Source: Bdellovibrio sp. ZAP7
GTDB lineage: Bacteria; Bdellovibrionota; Bdellovibrionia; Bdellovibrionales; Bdellovibrionaceae
Direction of reading: 5' to 3'
DNA: 64,000 nt
Assembly (NCBI RefSeq): GCF_006874645.1
Contig: NZ_CP030082.1
Span: 2,790,001-2,854,000 of the forward strand
Part shown: positions 17,166 to 25,794 of the stretch, one piece after another
Position numbering within the stretch: position 1 is the first letter of the stretch
Layout: every line of letters begins with the position of its first letter
Notes under the pieces: model-generated
The model's input: the letters and a program-made list of their open reading frames with translations, nothing else
What the model was told of the DNA's origin: nothing
Databases searched by the model: none
Position numbers and translations under genes: made by a program

Positions 17166-17255
17166 AAAAAGGTACGGACTTACTTTCTCCCGAAAAATCA
17201 GGAATTACATGAAGTAAGCCTGTACCTTTGGGAGAAAGTAAGTCCGTACCTTTTT
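17166..17255. repeat. Long perfect inverted repeat with internal third arm copy
   Basis: A 26-base arm at 17166-17191 (AAAAAGGTACGGACTTACTT onward) is exactly complementary to 17230-17255. Between them, 17212-17229 repeats 18 bases of the right arm with only two differences. The left arm can thus pair with either copy. Poly-A on the left and poly-T on the right would make it a bidirectional terminator. It lies 11 bases after the end of the convergent transporter gene. It resembles REP/REPIN-type repeats, but only genome-wide counting could confirm that. Confidence 0.75.
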
Positions 17256-17266
17256 TTATTCCTGAA

Positions 17267-18553
17267 TTATAGAATCCATAGACAAATGATTGCTACGGCT
17301 GTTGGCGCAAGAGCAGCAATGAGCAAGTTCAGTGGCTTAATTCCGCCAGGGAATTTGTGACTCAGGACCGAATATCCCGCAGCGTTTGGTGCGTTGGCAA
17401 TGATAGTTAATCCCCCACCCGCTAAAGCTCCAGCTACCAACGCGTATTTACTGGAATCAGAAAGGTCAACTTGAGATCCCAAATACGTCAACGCTGCATT
17501 GTCTGTGATTGCTGTCAAAAGTGCGGCACCTTTGAATAAAACAGCGTCATTCATTTTGCTCAACAGTGGAGCGAGCCACCATTTCTGGAAAGAACCGAAC
17601 TGAATGATCCCGCCCAGGAACAAAGAAACCAAAAGACTTTCTTTTAAGCGTAAAGAATCCTGATACCGAATCGTCACTGATGCGACACCTAAGAAGAGAA
17701 GGAAAATTCCCAAGAAAGCATTACGGTGGTGACCCGTGATGACGATTCCAGCGAGGAATAAAAGATGAATCAAAATGACTTGCCATGGGATAGAGGCCTG
17801 AGATCTTGCGAGGCGCGCTTCCACTTCTTTCAAAGTGATGCAACCCTCTTTAAATTCATTTCTGAAAATCAAAACCAGACCAATAGCATTGATAATCACC
17901 GCGATAGCGGCCTTCCATCCAAGGTGAGTTGCAACGAAAGTAAAATCCCAACCCCATTTAGATGCGACCATCAAGATCGGTGGTGCTGCGAAAGGCGTCA
18001 AGGCACCGCCGATGGAAACATTCACGAACAAAACTGCGATTAAAGCATAAATCAGCTTATTAGTTTCTTTCTGCAACATCGCATTCAACATAAAAGCTGT
18101 CACCGTCATGGCAGCAGGCTCTGTAATAAAACTGCCAGCCAACGGGCCTAAAATCATAACGACCGCAAGGTCCGTGGAAATAGCTGGTGTCTTAAAGATT
18201 TTCTGTACACCACTGCTCACCGCCAGAATCCCATGCCTTGCTACGGTCAATACAGGACGAGTGGAACAAACAACCATGATCGCGAAAATAAAAAACGGCT
18301 CGGTGAAATCCAATGAATTTTGGTAGGTGAGCGCCGAAGTCCATCCTTCCAAAGCAATATATACTGCCATGAACAGACTGGCCCAAATTGCAAACACGAC
18401 TTCGATTTCGCCCAAAAGATGTAAAACCCCACGCATCAGGGAGTCTTTTGGAAAATGATGCGACCAGTGCAGGATTTTTCCCACCATGAATGTGTGAATA
18501 ACCGCAACCGCAAAGAACAAAGTACCAAGGAGCTCAAGTGTCGTATATGTCAT
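17267..18553 (-). CDS. Putative Na+/H+ antiporter, ion-transporter superfamily
   Basis: 428 residues with about eleven hydrophobic segments. Features of the family named putative Na+/H+ antiporter (related to ArsB/NhaD): an early EPFFIFAIMVV, a discontinuous region VMILGPLAGSFITEPAAMTVTA with the buried acidic residue, NVSIGGALTPFAAPPILMVA, and near the C-terminus TDNAALTYLGSQV and ANAPNAAG. The TDNA and TEPA segments are pseudo-symmetric. Inner membrane. The transported ion is inferred from family only. Starts with ATG at 18553, 23 bases after the ADP-ribosylglycohydrolase stop, probably the same transcript. Confidence 0.8.
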   Translation of the reverse strand: MTYTTLELLGTLFFAVAVIHTFMVGKILHWSHHFPKDSLMRGVLHLLGEIEVVFAIWASLFMAVYIALEGWTSALTYQNSLDFTEPFFIFAIMVVCSTRPVLTVARHGILAVSSGVQKIFKTPAISTDLAVVMILGPLAGSFITEPAAMTVTAFMLNAMLQKETNKLIYALIAVLFVNVSIGGALTPFAAPPILMVASKWGWDFTFVATHLGWKAAIAVIINAIGLVLIFRNEFKEGCITLKEVEARLARSQASIPWQVILIHLLFLAGIVITGHHRNAFLGIFLLFLGVASVTIRYQDSLRLKESLLVSLFLGGIIQFGSFQKWWLAPLLSKMNDAVLFKGAALLTAITDNAALTYLGSQVDLSDSSKYALVAGALAGGGLTIIANAPNAAGYSVLSHKFPGGIKPLNLLIAALAPTAVAIICLWIL

Positions 18554-18576
18554 GAGTAGATTCTACTCACAGAATA

Positions 18577-19485
18577 TTAAGCGTGTCTAAAAAAACTGCT
18601 CACAAGTTGCTGGATTTCATTTTTGAATTCCAACTTTTCCAACCAACGAGCCGGAATGGCTTGCGAGCCATAGAAAGCTCCACACAAAACACCTGCCACG
18701 GCTCCGCAGGAATCAGAATCATCCCCGCGATTTACCACAGACACCAAAGCGTCTTCCAGATTGTCGTACTTCAAGAAGGCCCACAGCCCCGCACAAAGTG
18801 TGTCGACGCAGAAACCAGATGTGGACAGATTATCCCAAGGAGTCTCAGGAATCGCTTTTAACTTTTGATAAATAAAGGGACTGATTTTTTCCGCTTCTGT
18901 TAAGGCAACGCCGAAAATTTCTTGTTTGATTTTTCCCGCCAGTGCCGCTTTCACGGTGGGAATGAAAATCAAATCTGTATCCACACAGTGTTGATGACCA
19001 TGGGTCATTTTCGTTTGCGTGATCATGATCTCATGAAGACCTTGAGTTTTTTCACTGCCGTAAACTCCCACGGCATCTTCAGTCAGCAATGCCAGCGGAG
19101 CCACACGCATGATCGAGCCATTGCCTTGAAATTCGTTATTCACAAATCCACATTCACGCAAAGCTTTGCCGTCTTTCAGATTCTGCAAACCTTTGATCGT
19201 CGTAGTGCCAATATCAGGGGGATTGCTGGCAAACCAAGCCAGCATTTCAGATTTTAAAATGTCGAAGGAAATTTCTTGAGCGTTTTGAAGTGCGCGTAAA
19301 ACACCCAACATCAAGTCCGTATCATCAGTTGCTTCACCGGGTGCCCAGTTAAATTTGCCTCCGCCAACGATTTCCGTTTTGGTATTCCAAGCGGGCTGTG
19401 GCGGCAAAAATTCCCAAGGAGCTCCAAGAGAATCTCCCGCATGAAGGCCCCACAACATCCCTAAAACTCTATCTTGATAAAACAT
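18577..19485 (-). CDS. ADP-ribosylglycohydrolase (DraG/ARH family)
   Basis: 302 residues. DraG-type hydrolase that removes ADP-ribose from proteins or nucleic acid using two Mg ions. GMLWGLHAGDSLGAPWE is the N-terminal signature, EATDDTDLM carries the first metal-binding Thr-Asp-Asp, and VNRGDDSDSCGAVAGVLCGA the second Asp cluster. The ATG at 19485 has AGGGG upstream; the frame extends three bases to a TTG. Cytoplasmic. It lies between an exported nuclease gene and the transporter, with a structured repeat directly before it. No ADP-ribosyltransferase gene is visible nearby. Confidence 0.9.
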   Translation of the reverse strand: MFYQDRVLGMLWGLHAGDSLGAPWEFLPPQPAWNTKTEIVGGGKFNWAPGEATDDTDLMLGVLRALQNAQEISFDILKSEMLAWFASNPPDIGTTTIKGLQNLKDGKALRECGFVNNEFQGNGSIMRVAPLALLTEDAVGVYGSEKTQGLHEIMITQTKMTHGHQHCVDTDLIFIPTVKAALAGKIKQEIFGVALTEAEKISPFIYQKLKAIPETPWDNLSTSGFCVDTLCAGLWAFLKYDNLEDALVSVVNRGDDSDSCGAVAGVLCGAFYGSQAIPARWLEKLEFKNEIQQLVSSFFRHA

Positions 19486-19493
19486 CAAAACCC

Positions 19494-19598
19494 CTAGTGT
19501 GCCGATAAATAAGTTTTATCAAGGCGCAAGAAGGAAGCTGTACAAGTGTACAGCGACGAGGCAGCAACGCGGAGAAAACTTATTTAGCGGAACACTAG
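19494..19598 (-). repeat. Structured 3'-end element, copy 1
   Basis: Arms of 24 bases (19494-19517 and 19575-19598) are complementary at 22 positions. The core between them carries ATCAAGGCGC, a palindrome GCTGTACA-AG-TGTACAGC, and GCAACGCGGAG. The same core occurs at 51203-51258 with different arms. The right arm overlaps the stop codon of the nuclease gene, so on the transcript it begins right at the end of translation. Probably a terminator or 3' RNA structure; attC-like or REP-like origin are alternatives. Confidence 0.75.
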
Positions 19599-20458
19599 TG
19601 GCAAAGGTTATAGTTGTCAGCCATAAACTGTTTTTGTGCCTGCAACTCGCCGACAGAGTATTGGAACATATTCAGATCACAGCCATTTTGCTGGATTAAT
19701 GATTCCACGGCCAATTTTTCTGGCGGTGTCAGTCCCAAATCCCAGATCAATTTTACTTTCAACCATTGTTGCAAGTACTGACAGCGGTAAGCTTGGTTTG
19801 GCGGCATGTAACCCTCTGGAGAGCTATCACTCTTAGACATGTTTTCATGTCCGTCTGTGGAAATAAGATGGAAATTGTTTCCTAAGAAGTTCGCGTAAAG
19901 GCAACGTTTAGCATAGTTCCATTTGTGCGCACCACTGACATAGGCATTTTTCAAAGGAACAAAATGATCGATTTGAATATCTGCGGCATCATTAACGGTC
20001 GCGCCTGTGTACGGTTCATCCCACTCGCCACTGCGAACAGTGCAACCTGCGGTATTGTAGGTCACTGGAACTTTGGAATCGCGAACTAAAACCAGGCCGC
20101 GCGTATTCAAGCAGGTATGATCTGCACTGGGACGTATCCAAGTTCCGAAATGCTGCTTGCGATTATAAGCCTGTCCTACATTTCCGAAGTCTTCGTTGTG
20201 ATGATCGAAATGCAAAAGCGAAATAACGGCGGCTTTAATCTCAACCGATGGAGCAGCAGCGTCAAAAATGTCTTGGATAGTTTGCAAAGGGTCAACAGAG
20301 GTATTTGTGGGAGTCGCAGAGAAAGAAGGCAACGTCGTGACCGTGTAATACTCACTGAATCGCTGGTTGTTTCCACTCACATCAGCGAGCAGATCTTCCC
20401 TTGCATGTACACTCACCGCACAGATCGATACAAGCGCTCCGACTAGAAGCTTCTTCAT
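19595..20458 (-). CDS. Exported HNH-type nuclease (DUF1524-like)
   Basis: 287 residues with a signal peptide (LLVGALVSICAVSVHA). The C-terminal half has the DUF1524/GmrSD C-terminal type HNH core: DIQIDHFVPLKNAY with the catalytic His, then NFLGNNFHLISTDGHENMSKSDSSP with the Asn and Lys-Ser-Asp of the fold, and a YMPPNQAYRC segment. Several cysteines suggest disulphides outside the cytoplasm. An exported DNase fits prey-DNA digestion in a predator, which is inference. Not obviously in an operon; the structured repeat begins at its stop. Confidence 0.85.
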   Translation of the reverse strand: MKKLLVGALVSICAVSVHAREDLLADVSGNNQRFSEYYTVTTLPSFSATPTNTSVDPLQTIQDIFDAAAPSVEIKAAVISLLHFDHHNEDFGNVGQAYNRKQHFGTWIRPSADHTCLNTRGLVLVRDSKVPVTYNTAGCTVRSGEWDEPYTGATVNDAADIQIDHFVPLKNAYVSGAHKWNYAKRCLYANFLGNNFHLISTDGHENMSKSDSSPEGYMPPNQAYRCQYLQQWLKVKLIWDLGLTPPEKLAVESLIQQNGCDLNMFQYSVGELQAQKQFMADNYNLCH

Positions 20459-20598
20459 CTCATGCCCCTCTTATTCACAAGACATCCTTGTCTTGTATTA
20501 TTTGGCGTATATAACCATTAAAGAAGGACCAAAGTACTAAAGCAACATTATTATTGTTAGAGTTCTGTCAGATCCCTTGCAGCCTAGAAAGAGGCATT

Positions 20599-21618
20599 AT
20601 GTTACGCGTTGGACGCTTCCGTCATCGTTTGCTTGACGAAACATTTTTGGAAAATCACTCTGCTCAAGCGGCGCGCTCGTTGATGCCTTTCGTGCAAATG
20701 TGGAAGTCGCAAAGAATCAGTGACGTGGAAATGGTGGGCGCCTATTTACTGACCTTCACTTTTCTACGCAGGCCCACGGATTTCTTAGGGGGCTTGCACA
20801 ATCTTCCTCTGCCACAGAGTCATTCCCGTGGAGTGAGTGGAAACCTGATTGTTTCAACGCTGCGCCAAACTTTACCGGAAGAATTGAAAACAGCAAAAAG
20901 TTTGCGTCCCTTGGAAACCGACGACGACTTTGTGATGACCTTTACGGGCCACAGCTGGCGTTCGATTCCATTTTCAGTTCAAAAAAGCTTGAGTGCCTGG
21001 AAAATAGGATTGTACCCCTTGAATCTTTTGACTCATTTGCCGACCGCCGATGAGGTGTTGCTGATGCAAGCTCAAGGACAACGTTGCGTGAGCATGTTGC
21101 TAAAGCCCGAAGAGATTCATTCCTTTGTCGAAGAGGGCCGCGATGTTCTGGGATTTATTGTACATGACCTCGTCCATGCGGATCACTTCTTTAACGATCC
21201 GTTACGTGCTCAGGCTCAGGTTCATTTTTGTCAGAAGTTACTTGAAGTATTGAAGCTACCTGCGATTCAACACATGCTTTTCATCGACGACGTCTTTCGC
21301 AAGGAATTCCACTATCTGATGTCGGATATGAACTCCGTTCCGCTGCATTTACTTAAGACTTTGAAGGCGGTTTTGCTAGGATACTTTAAACGTCAGCACG
21401 ATGCTGATATGAAACAGGCCCTACCGGTCACTTCAGAAAAGCTCTTTGCCGAATGCTACCGTCAAGTTTTAGAGGCCTGGAATTTTTCAGCGCTGGAATT
21501 TGCAGCCGCCCAACGCCTGAACACCCCACACTTCCAACATCCGACCGACAGCGTGCTTTTAGATCAAGCCCTCGGTAAAAATCATTCGCCAACTGAAAAC
21601 TATTTGGTAATCTCTTAG
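20599..21618 (+). CDS. Conserved-looking protein of unknown function coupled to a Crp/Fnr gene
   Basis: 339 residues, no signal peptide or membrane segment. It has a His/Asp-rich segment HDLVHADHFFNDP near residue 190, which could bind metal as in di-iron or HD-like helical proteins. The rest is helical, with many Leu and His. AGAGG precedes the ATG at 20599; a longer frame from 20554 lacks a site. The following Crp/Fnr gene starts two bases after its stop, so the two are probably co-translated and function together. I do not recognise the family. Confidence 0.7.
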   Translation: MLRVGRFRHRLLDETFLENHSAQAARSLMPFVQMWKSQRISDVEMVGAYLLTFTFLRRPTDFLGGLHNLPLPQSHSRGVSGNLIVSTLRQTLPEELKTAKSLRPLETDDDFVMTFTGHSWRSIPFSVQKSLSAWKIGLYPLNLLTHLPTADEVLLMQAQGQRCVSMLLKPEEIHSFVEEGRDVLGFIVHDLVHADHFFNDPLRAQAQVHFCQKLLEVLKLPAIQHMLFIDDVFRKEFHYLMSDMNSVPLHLLKTLKAVLLGYFKRQHDADMKQALPVTSEKLFAECYRQVLEAWNFSALEFAAAQRLNTPHFQHPTDSVLLDQALGKNHSPTENYLVIS

Positions 21619-21620
21619 GT

Positions 21621-22232
21621 ATGCAACTTAAGGAACTTCTCGATAAAGCCCAGACCCTACGACGCTTCAAAGCAGGCCAAGTCATATTCGAAGCCGGCGG
21701 CGAACCCCAAGGACTCTATAAAGTCCACGAAGGATTGATCAAACTCGATTCAACCTCTGCCAGTGGTGCCGCTCACACATTAAGACTGATCGGCCCCGAA
21801 GGATTGGTTGGCTACCGCGCTTTATTCGCAGGAGAAAACTATTACGCCACCGCGATCGCCGTCGAAGAATCGGTGCTTTCTTTTGTCTCTAAAAACGAAA
21901 TCTTAGCCCTTTTCCGCGATCACCCTGAAGCGGCCATGCAATTCCTGGAATTCCTGTCGCGTGACCTGCGTTTAGCCGAATCCAAATGGACCGGTCAAAT
22001 GGACAAAGATGCGGCGGCGAGAATCGCAGACGCCTTGTTATTCCTGCAACAAAACTTCCCCCAACAAAATTGGACCCGAAAAGAAATTGCCCAATGGGCC
22101 GGCACAACTCCTGAGACCGTCATTCGAACTCTAGCTACTTTCGAAAAAGAAGGCATCATCGACCAATCCTCTGGAAGAACAATCCAAATAAAAAACCGCG
22201 AACTTCTCCTATCAAAGTCTGCAGAGGAATAA
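21621..22232 (+). CDS. Crp/Fnr-family transcription regulator
   Basis: 203 residues. An N-terminal cyclic-nucleotide-binding fold (FKAGQVIFEAGGEPQGLYKVHEGLIKL, then GPEGLVGYRALFAGE) joins a dimerisation helix and a C-terminal HTH_Crp with WTRKEIAQWAGTTPETVIRTLATFEKEGII as the recognition region. No N-terminal cysteine cluster of Fnr is present, so iron-sulfur sensing is unlikely. The cAMP-contact Arg-Thr/Ser of true Crp is not clear, so the ligand is unknown. Second gene of a pair with the His-rich protein. Confidence 0.9.
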   Translation: MQLKELLDKAQTLRRFKAGQVIFEAGGEPQGLYKVHEGLIKLDSTSASGAAHTLRLIGPEGLVGYRALFAGENYYATAIAVEESVLSFVSKNEILALFRDHPEAAMQFLEFLSRDLRLAESKWTGQMDKDAAARIADALLFLQQNFPQQNWTRKEIAQWAGTTPETVIRTLATFEKEGIIDQSSGRTIQIKNRELLLSKSAEE

Positions 22233-22463
22233 TCTCCATTTCATTAGTCAGGATAAACACCTCCGATCCGCTCGAGCGGTCCTGCCTTGAGTGGCGCGCG
22301 AACAAAATTTCTAACAAGCAAGAAATGTGATCTGACTTAGTGTCGGGTGCCTTGTGTATAGTCAGAGCTTTTAGATAGAAAATTCGTTTTCCTTGTTTGC
22401 GCGGAACTCCGAGGTTTAGCCTAAGATCAGTTTTACCAAAGGCTCAAACTGATAGGAGGATTT

Positions 22464-23801
22464 ATGCTGTCCCGATTTAATAAGGTGATTTTGGCTTCGG
22501 CATTTGCAGCAGGTTTTATTGGCTGTGCAAGCACTCCGCCGAACGTGGTTTCTATTCCTACGACTGCGAATCCGACGACGGAAATTGCTCGTACGGAAGA
22601 GATGTTGAACGATGCTCGAGCAAAACAAATGAATGTTCTTTCTCCTGATAACTTCAAAGACGCGGAAAAAACTTTAAACAAGGCCAAAGAATATCAAGCT
22701 AAGAAAAAACCGACCGAAAAAATTCTGGAACAAGTCGCCTATTCTCGTGCATGGTTGCAACAAGGCGAAAACAAATCTGATATCTCTAAAAAATCTTTAG
22801 GTGAAATCACAGACGCGCGTACGGGCGCCATCAAGGCCAATGCTCCGCAGATGTATCCTAAAGAGTGGAAGAAACTGGAAAGCAAACTGCAAAACATCAC
22901 TAAAGATGTGGAAAATGGCAGTTTAACGGCAGCGGATAAAAAAGGAGCCGACCTGGTTGCTTCTTACCGCACGATCGAACGTGATTCCGTGGCGAAGCAA
23001 TACTTGGGTCGTGCTAAAATGACTATTGATGAAGCTGAAAAAGACAAAGCCGTTGAAAAAGCGCCGAAGTCTTTGGCTTTAGCACAAGCAAAATACAATC
23101 AGTCCCTAAATTTTATTGGTCAAGATCCACGTAACACCGCTGCTATCGCGAAAATCTCAGAAGATGCGAATCGTGAAGCAGAACATTTGGCCGAAGTGAT
23201 GAGCAAAGTAAATGCGGGTAACTCGGAAGCGTTGGTTTTGCAAAACGAGCGACAACAAAAAATGATCACCAGCCTGCATAAAGAAACCAAAGCACAGGCC
23301 CGTGAGTTGACGGCAGCTGAAAAACAATTGGAAGCAGCGAAACAACAGGAGGCTGAACTTGCTCGTCAACAAGCCTTGGCGGACACAGCTGACAAGCTTC
23401 GTAAAGAACTTCGCCCGAATGAAGCTGAAGTCTTCACGCAAGATGGTAAAGTCATGGTTCGCCTTAAAGGACTGAATTTTGCTAGTGGCAAGGCTAATCT
23501 GACTCCGAAAAATAAAGCGTTGTTGCAAAAAGTGGAAACTGCTTTGAATGACGTGCCAACAGCAAAAATCGAAGTGCAAGGTCATACAGACTCAACAGGT
23601 GCGACAGAAGCAAACATGAGAATCTCTGAAGCCCGTGCCAAAACGGTTCAAAAACAACTGATCGCAAATGGCGCATCTTCCAGTCAGGTTGACGCTGTTG
23701 GCTTGGGTGAAGAGCGCCCTATCAGCAACAACAACACGGCTGCGGGACGCGCACAAAACAGACGTATTGACCTTGTGATTGAACCTAAAATCCAGGAGTA
23801 G
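22464..23801 (+). CDS. OmpA-family lipoprotein with DUF4398-like region
   Basis: 445 residues. Lipoprotein signal ending GFIGC (Cys21). A DUF4398-like helical region (residues 35-130, with EEMLNDARAKQMNVLSPDNFKDAEKTLNKAKEY) is followed by long Glu/Lys/Gln coiled coils, and a C-terminal OmpA domain with FASGKANLTP, VQGHTDSTG, LGEERPI and NRRIDLVIEP, the peptidoglycan-binding residues. It should link the outer membrane to peptidoglycan. AGGAGG precedes the ATG. The CsbD-like gene follows after three bases. Confidence 0.92.
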   Translation: MLSRFNKVILASAFAAGFIGCASTPPNVVSIPTTANPTTEIARTEEMLNDARAKQMNVLSPDNFKDAEKTLNKAKEYQAKKKPTEKILEQVAYSRAWLQQGENKSDISKKSLGEITDARTGAIKANAPQMYPKEWKKLESKLQNITKDVENGSLTAADKKGADLVASYRTIERDSVAKQYLGRAKMTIDEAEKDKAVEKAPKSLALAQAKYNQSLNFIGQDPRNTAAIAKISEDANREAEHLAEVMSKVNAGNSEALVLQNERQQKMITSLHKETKAQARELTAAEKQLEAAKQQEAELARQQALADTADKLRKELRPNEAEVFTQDGKVMVRLKGLNFASGKANLTPKNKALLQKVETALNDVPTAKIEVQGHTDSTGATEANMRISEARAKTVQKQLIANGASSSQVDAVGLGEERPISNNNTAAGRAQNRRIDLVIEPKIQE

Positions 23802-23804
23802 TTT

Positions 23805-24116
23805 ATGACACATCTACCGGGCCATGCTTGGCAGGACTTGAAAAAAGAGCTGATGGAAAGATGGCATGAGCTGACGGAGAACGATCTAGACAGCACTTAC
23901 GGAAACAGTCATTCCATCGTGGATTTATTGGAAAGAAAAGTTGGAATGAGAATCGAGGAGGCCAGCGAACGATTTGCTGAAATCGCTTCCCACTATCATC
24001 TTTACGATGAACCAGAGGAGGAGGAGCAAACTCCGAAGGCCGCAAAGGAAGAACGCACGATGGAGCTTTCACCTAAAAAGCCAAGTCCCCGTCCCGATGT
24101 ACTACCGAAACCATAA
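23805..24116 (+). CDS. CsbD-like stress protein with acidic/Pro tail
   Basis: 103 residues. The first 60 match the CsbD pattern: W-x-x-(L/V)K, then RWHELTENDLDSTYGNSHSIVDLLERKVGMRIEEASERF. CsbD proteins are general-stress proteins of unknown action. The 40-residue acidic and Pro/Lys tail is not typical of the family. A paralogue lies at 54385-54723. The ATG has AGGAG inside the OmpA gene stop region, so the two are probably co-transcribed. Cytoplasmic. Confidence 0.8.
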   Translation: MTHLPGHAWQDLKKELMERWHELTENDLDSTYGNSHSIVDLLERKVGMRIEEASERFAEIASHYHLYDEPEEEEQTPKAAKEERTMELSPKKPSPRPDVLPKP

Positions 24117-24117
24117 C

Positions 24118-24780
24118 TTAAGGAGTCCCGTCTTGCAGGCGGGACTCCGACTCGCGATTCACGGTCACAAATGAACAAGGAATAGAATTTAAAATTTGCT
24201 GCTCTCCGTGGGACTTTTTAATCAGCTGAAGCATATCGGCTTTCTTGTCCTCTTTTTTCACGAACACCATCAATCCGTCTTCTTTCAATTGCGCAAAAAT
24301 CTTATCTGGCATTTCAGAAGAGCCGGCCGTAAAAATGATACGATCGAAAGGAGCTTCCGGTCCATAGCCCTCAAAACCATCGCCGGTGAATACTTTGGCA
24401 TTGGTGATGCGCATTTGATCCAGAATCCCACGCGCGCGGTCTGCAACTTCGGGGATGATTTCAGAGCTCACAACTTTTCCCTGCGGTCCCACGATATAAG
24501 ACATCAAAGCTGTGTTCCAACCTGAGCCCGCGCCTAGTTCAAAAACTTTGTGCCCAGGTGCAAGTTGCAACATATCCAAAATTCGCATCACGAAACTGGG
24601 TTGCGAAATGGTGGAAACAAAAGCGCCCCTTTTGTAGAGCAAGAGAGGTGTGTCTTCGTAGGCTTCCTGAAGGGTGTACTCAGGCACAAACAAGTGACGT
24701 GGATAACGGTAGTAAGCCTCCACAACTTGTTCTGACAGCGGGAGAGATTTTTTCAGAAGCAAATCCTGATATTGTTCCAT
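24118..24780 (-). CDS. pcm: Protein-L-isoaspartate O-methyltransferase
   Basis: 220 residues. SAM-dependent repair enzyme that methylates isoaspartyl residues in damaged proteins. Visible elements are RHLFVPEYTLQEAYEDTPL, the FVSTISQPSFVMRILDML substrate loop, motif I FELGAGSGWNTAL, motif II region FDRIIFTAGSSEMP and MVFVKK. The ATG at 24780 has AAGGA upstream; the longer frame to 24945 is spurious because it runs into the oxyR promoter region and coding start. Divergent from oxyR. The SQPSFVM substrate region is the family signature. Confidence 0.9.
   Translation of the reverse strand: MEQYQDLLLKKSLPLSEQVVEAYYRYPRHLFVPEYTLQEAYEDTPLLLYKRGAFVSTISQPSFVMRILDMLQLAPGHKVFELGAGSGWNTALMSYIVGPQGKVVSSEIIPEVADRARGILDQMRITNAKVFTGDGFEGYGPEAPFDRIIFTAGSSEMPDKIFAQLKEDGLMVFVKKEDKKADMLQLIKKSHGEQQILNSIPCSFVTVNRESESRLQDGTP
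24122..24148 (+). terminator. Hairpin at the convergent ends of the CsbD-like and pcm genes
   Basis: GGAGTCCCG (24122-24130) pairs with CGGGACTCC (24140-24148). It lies inside the last codons of pcm, and directly after the CsbD-like stop, so pcm coding sequence would supply the 3' structure of the OmpA/CsbD transcript. No T-run follows. Confidence 0.5.
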
Positions 24781-24834
24781 CTTGAAATCCTTATTTCCCT
24801 TGCACGATAAAATCCCCAGAGGCACGATGAATTC

Positions 24835-25788
24835 ATGACACTCACTCAACTGGAATACATTCTGGCGGTTGGAGACACGGGAAGTTTTAGCCAAGCAGCT
24901 TCTCAGTGTCACGTTACACAACCTACACTTAGCATGCAGATTCAAAAGCTCGAAGATGAACTCAACGTAATCCTGTTTGACAGAACAAGGCAGCCTGTTC
25001 GCCCCACCCAGATTGGTGAGTTGGTGTTAAAACAAGCACGCCTGGTCGTGCAAAGCTCACAGCACCTTCGCGAAATCGTCGATGAAAACAAAGGTGCGAT
25101 CAGTGGAACTTTGCGAATCGGCATCATACCTACTTTGGCACCATATCTACTCCCACTGTTTCTGAATCAATTTATGAAAAAATTCCCGAGGGTTCACTTG
25201 GTAATCGACGAGTTGGAGACTCAAGCTATTGTAGATAAAATTCGCAATAACTCCCTGGATTTAGGAATCGCGGTGACGCCCATCGATGATCTCAATATCT
25301 CCCAGAAAGCTTTGTTTTATGAGCCCTTCGTCGCTTACTTTTCGCCTGGACATTCTTTGTTACAGAAAAAACATGTCGATGAATCAGATCTGTCATTAAA
25401 TGAAATGTTATTGCTTAGCGAAGGCCACTGCTTCCGGGAGCAAAGTTTAGGCCTGTGCAAGAACAGAAAAAATTTGAATAGCTCCGCGAACTTTTCTTTT
25501 GAGGGTGGAAGCTTAGAAACTTTAAAGAAATTGGTCGACCAAGGTGACGGTTTCACTTTGTTACCTCTTTTGGCCGCCGACGATGTGGAGGATAAGAAAC
25601 GTCTTAAACCGTTCTCCGTGCCCGTTCCCACTAGAGAAGTCAGCGTTCTCCATGGACCTCATTTTCAGCGCAAAGCACTGCTAACGGCGCTCACAGACAC
25701 CATTCTTTCTGCGCTTCCTAAAGACATGCCTTTGACCCGTTCGAAGTCTCAATTCAAAGTGGACAATCCTTTGGGGCACAGAAGTTAG
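24835..25788 (+). CDS. oxyR: Hydrogen-peroxide-sensing LysR regulator OxyR
   Basis: 317 residues. LysR HTH at the N-terminus (LTQLEYILAVGDTGSFSQAA) and a substrate-binding-like sensor domain. The sensor has GHCFREQSLGLC with the two cysteines at 199 and 208, the same positions as the redox pair of Escherichia coli OxyR, so peroxide sensing by disulphide formation is well supported. C-terminal extension beyond residue 300 is short. Divergent from pcm and followed by an OxyR-type operator and dps. Confidence 0.95.
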   Translation: MTLTQLEYILAVGDTGSFSQAASQCHVTQPTLSMQIQKLEDELNVILFDRTRQPVRPTQIGELVLKQARLVVQSSQHLREIVDENKGAISGTLRIGIIPTLAPYLLPLFLNQFMKKFPRVHLVIDELETQAIVDKIRNNSLDLGIAVTPIDDLNISQKALFYEPFVAYFSPGHSLLQKKHVDESDLSLNEMLLLSEGHCFREQSLGLCKNRKNLNSSANFSFEGGSLETLKKLVDQGDGFTLLPLLAADDVEDKKRLKPFSVPVPTREVSVLHGPHFQRKALLTALTDTILSALPKDMPLTRSKSQFKVDNPLGHRS

Positions 25789-25794
25789 TCCGTG

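Noticed and set aside
19494..19598. Integron attC site or insertion-sequence end
   Set aside because: The conserved part is in the core, no GTTRRRY/RYYYAAC boxes are present, and no integrase or transposase is nearby.
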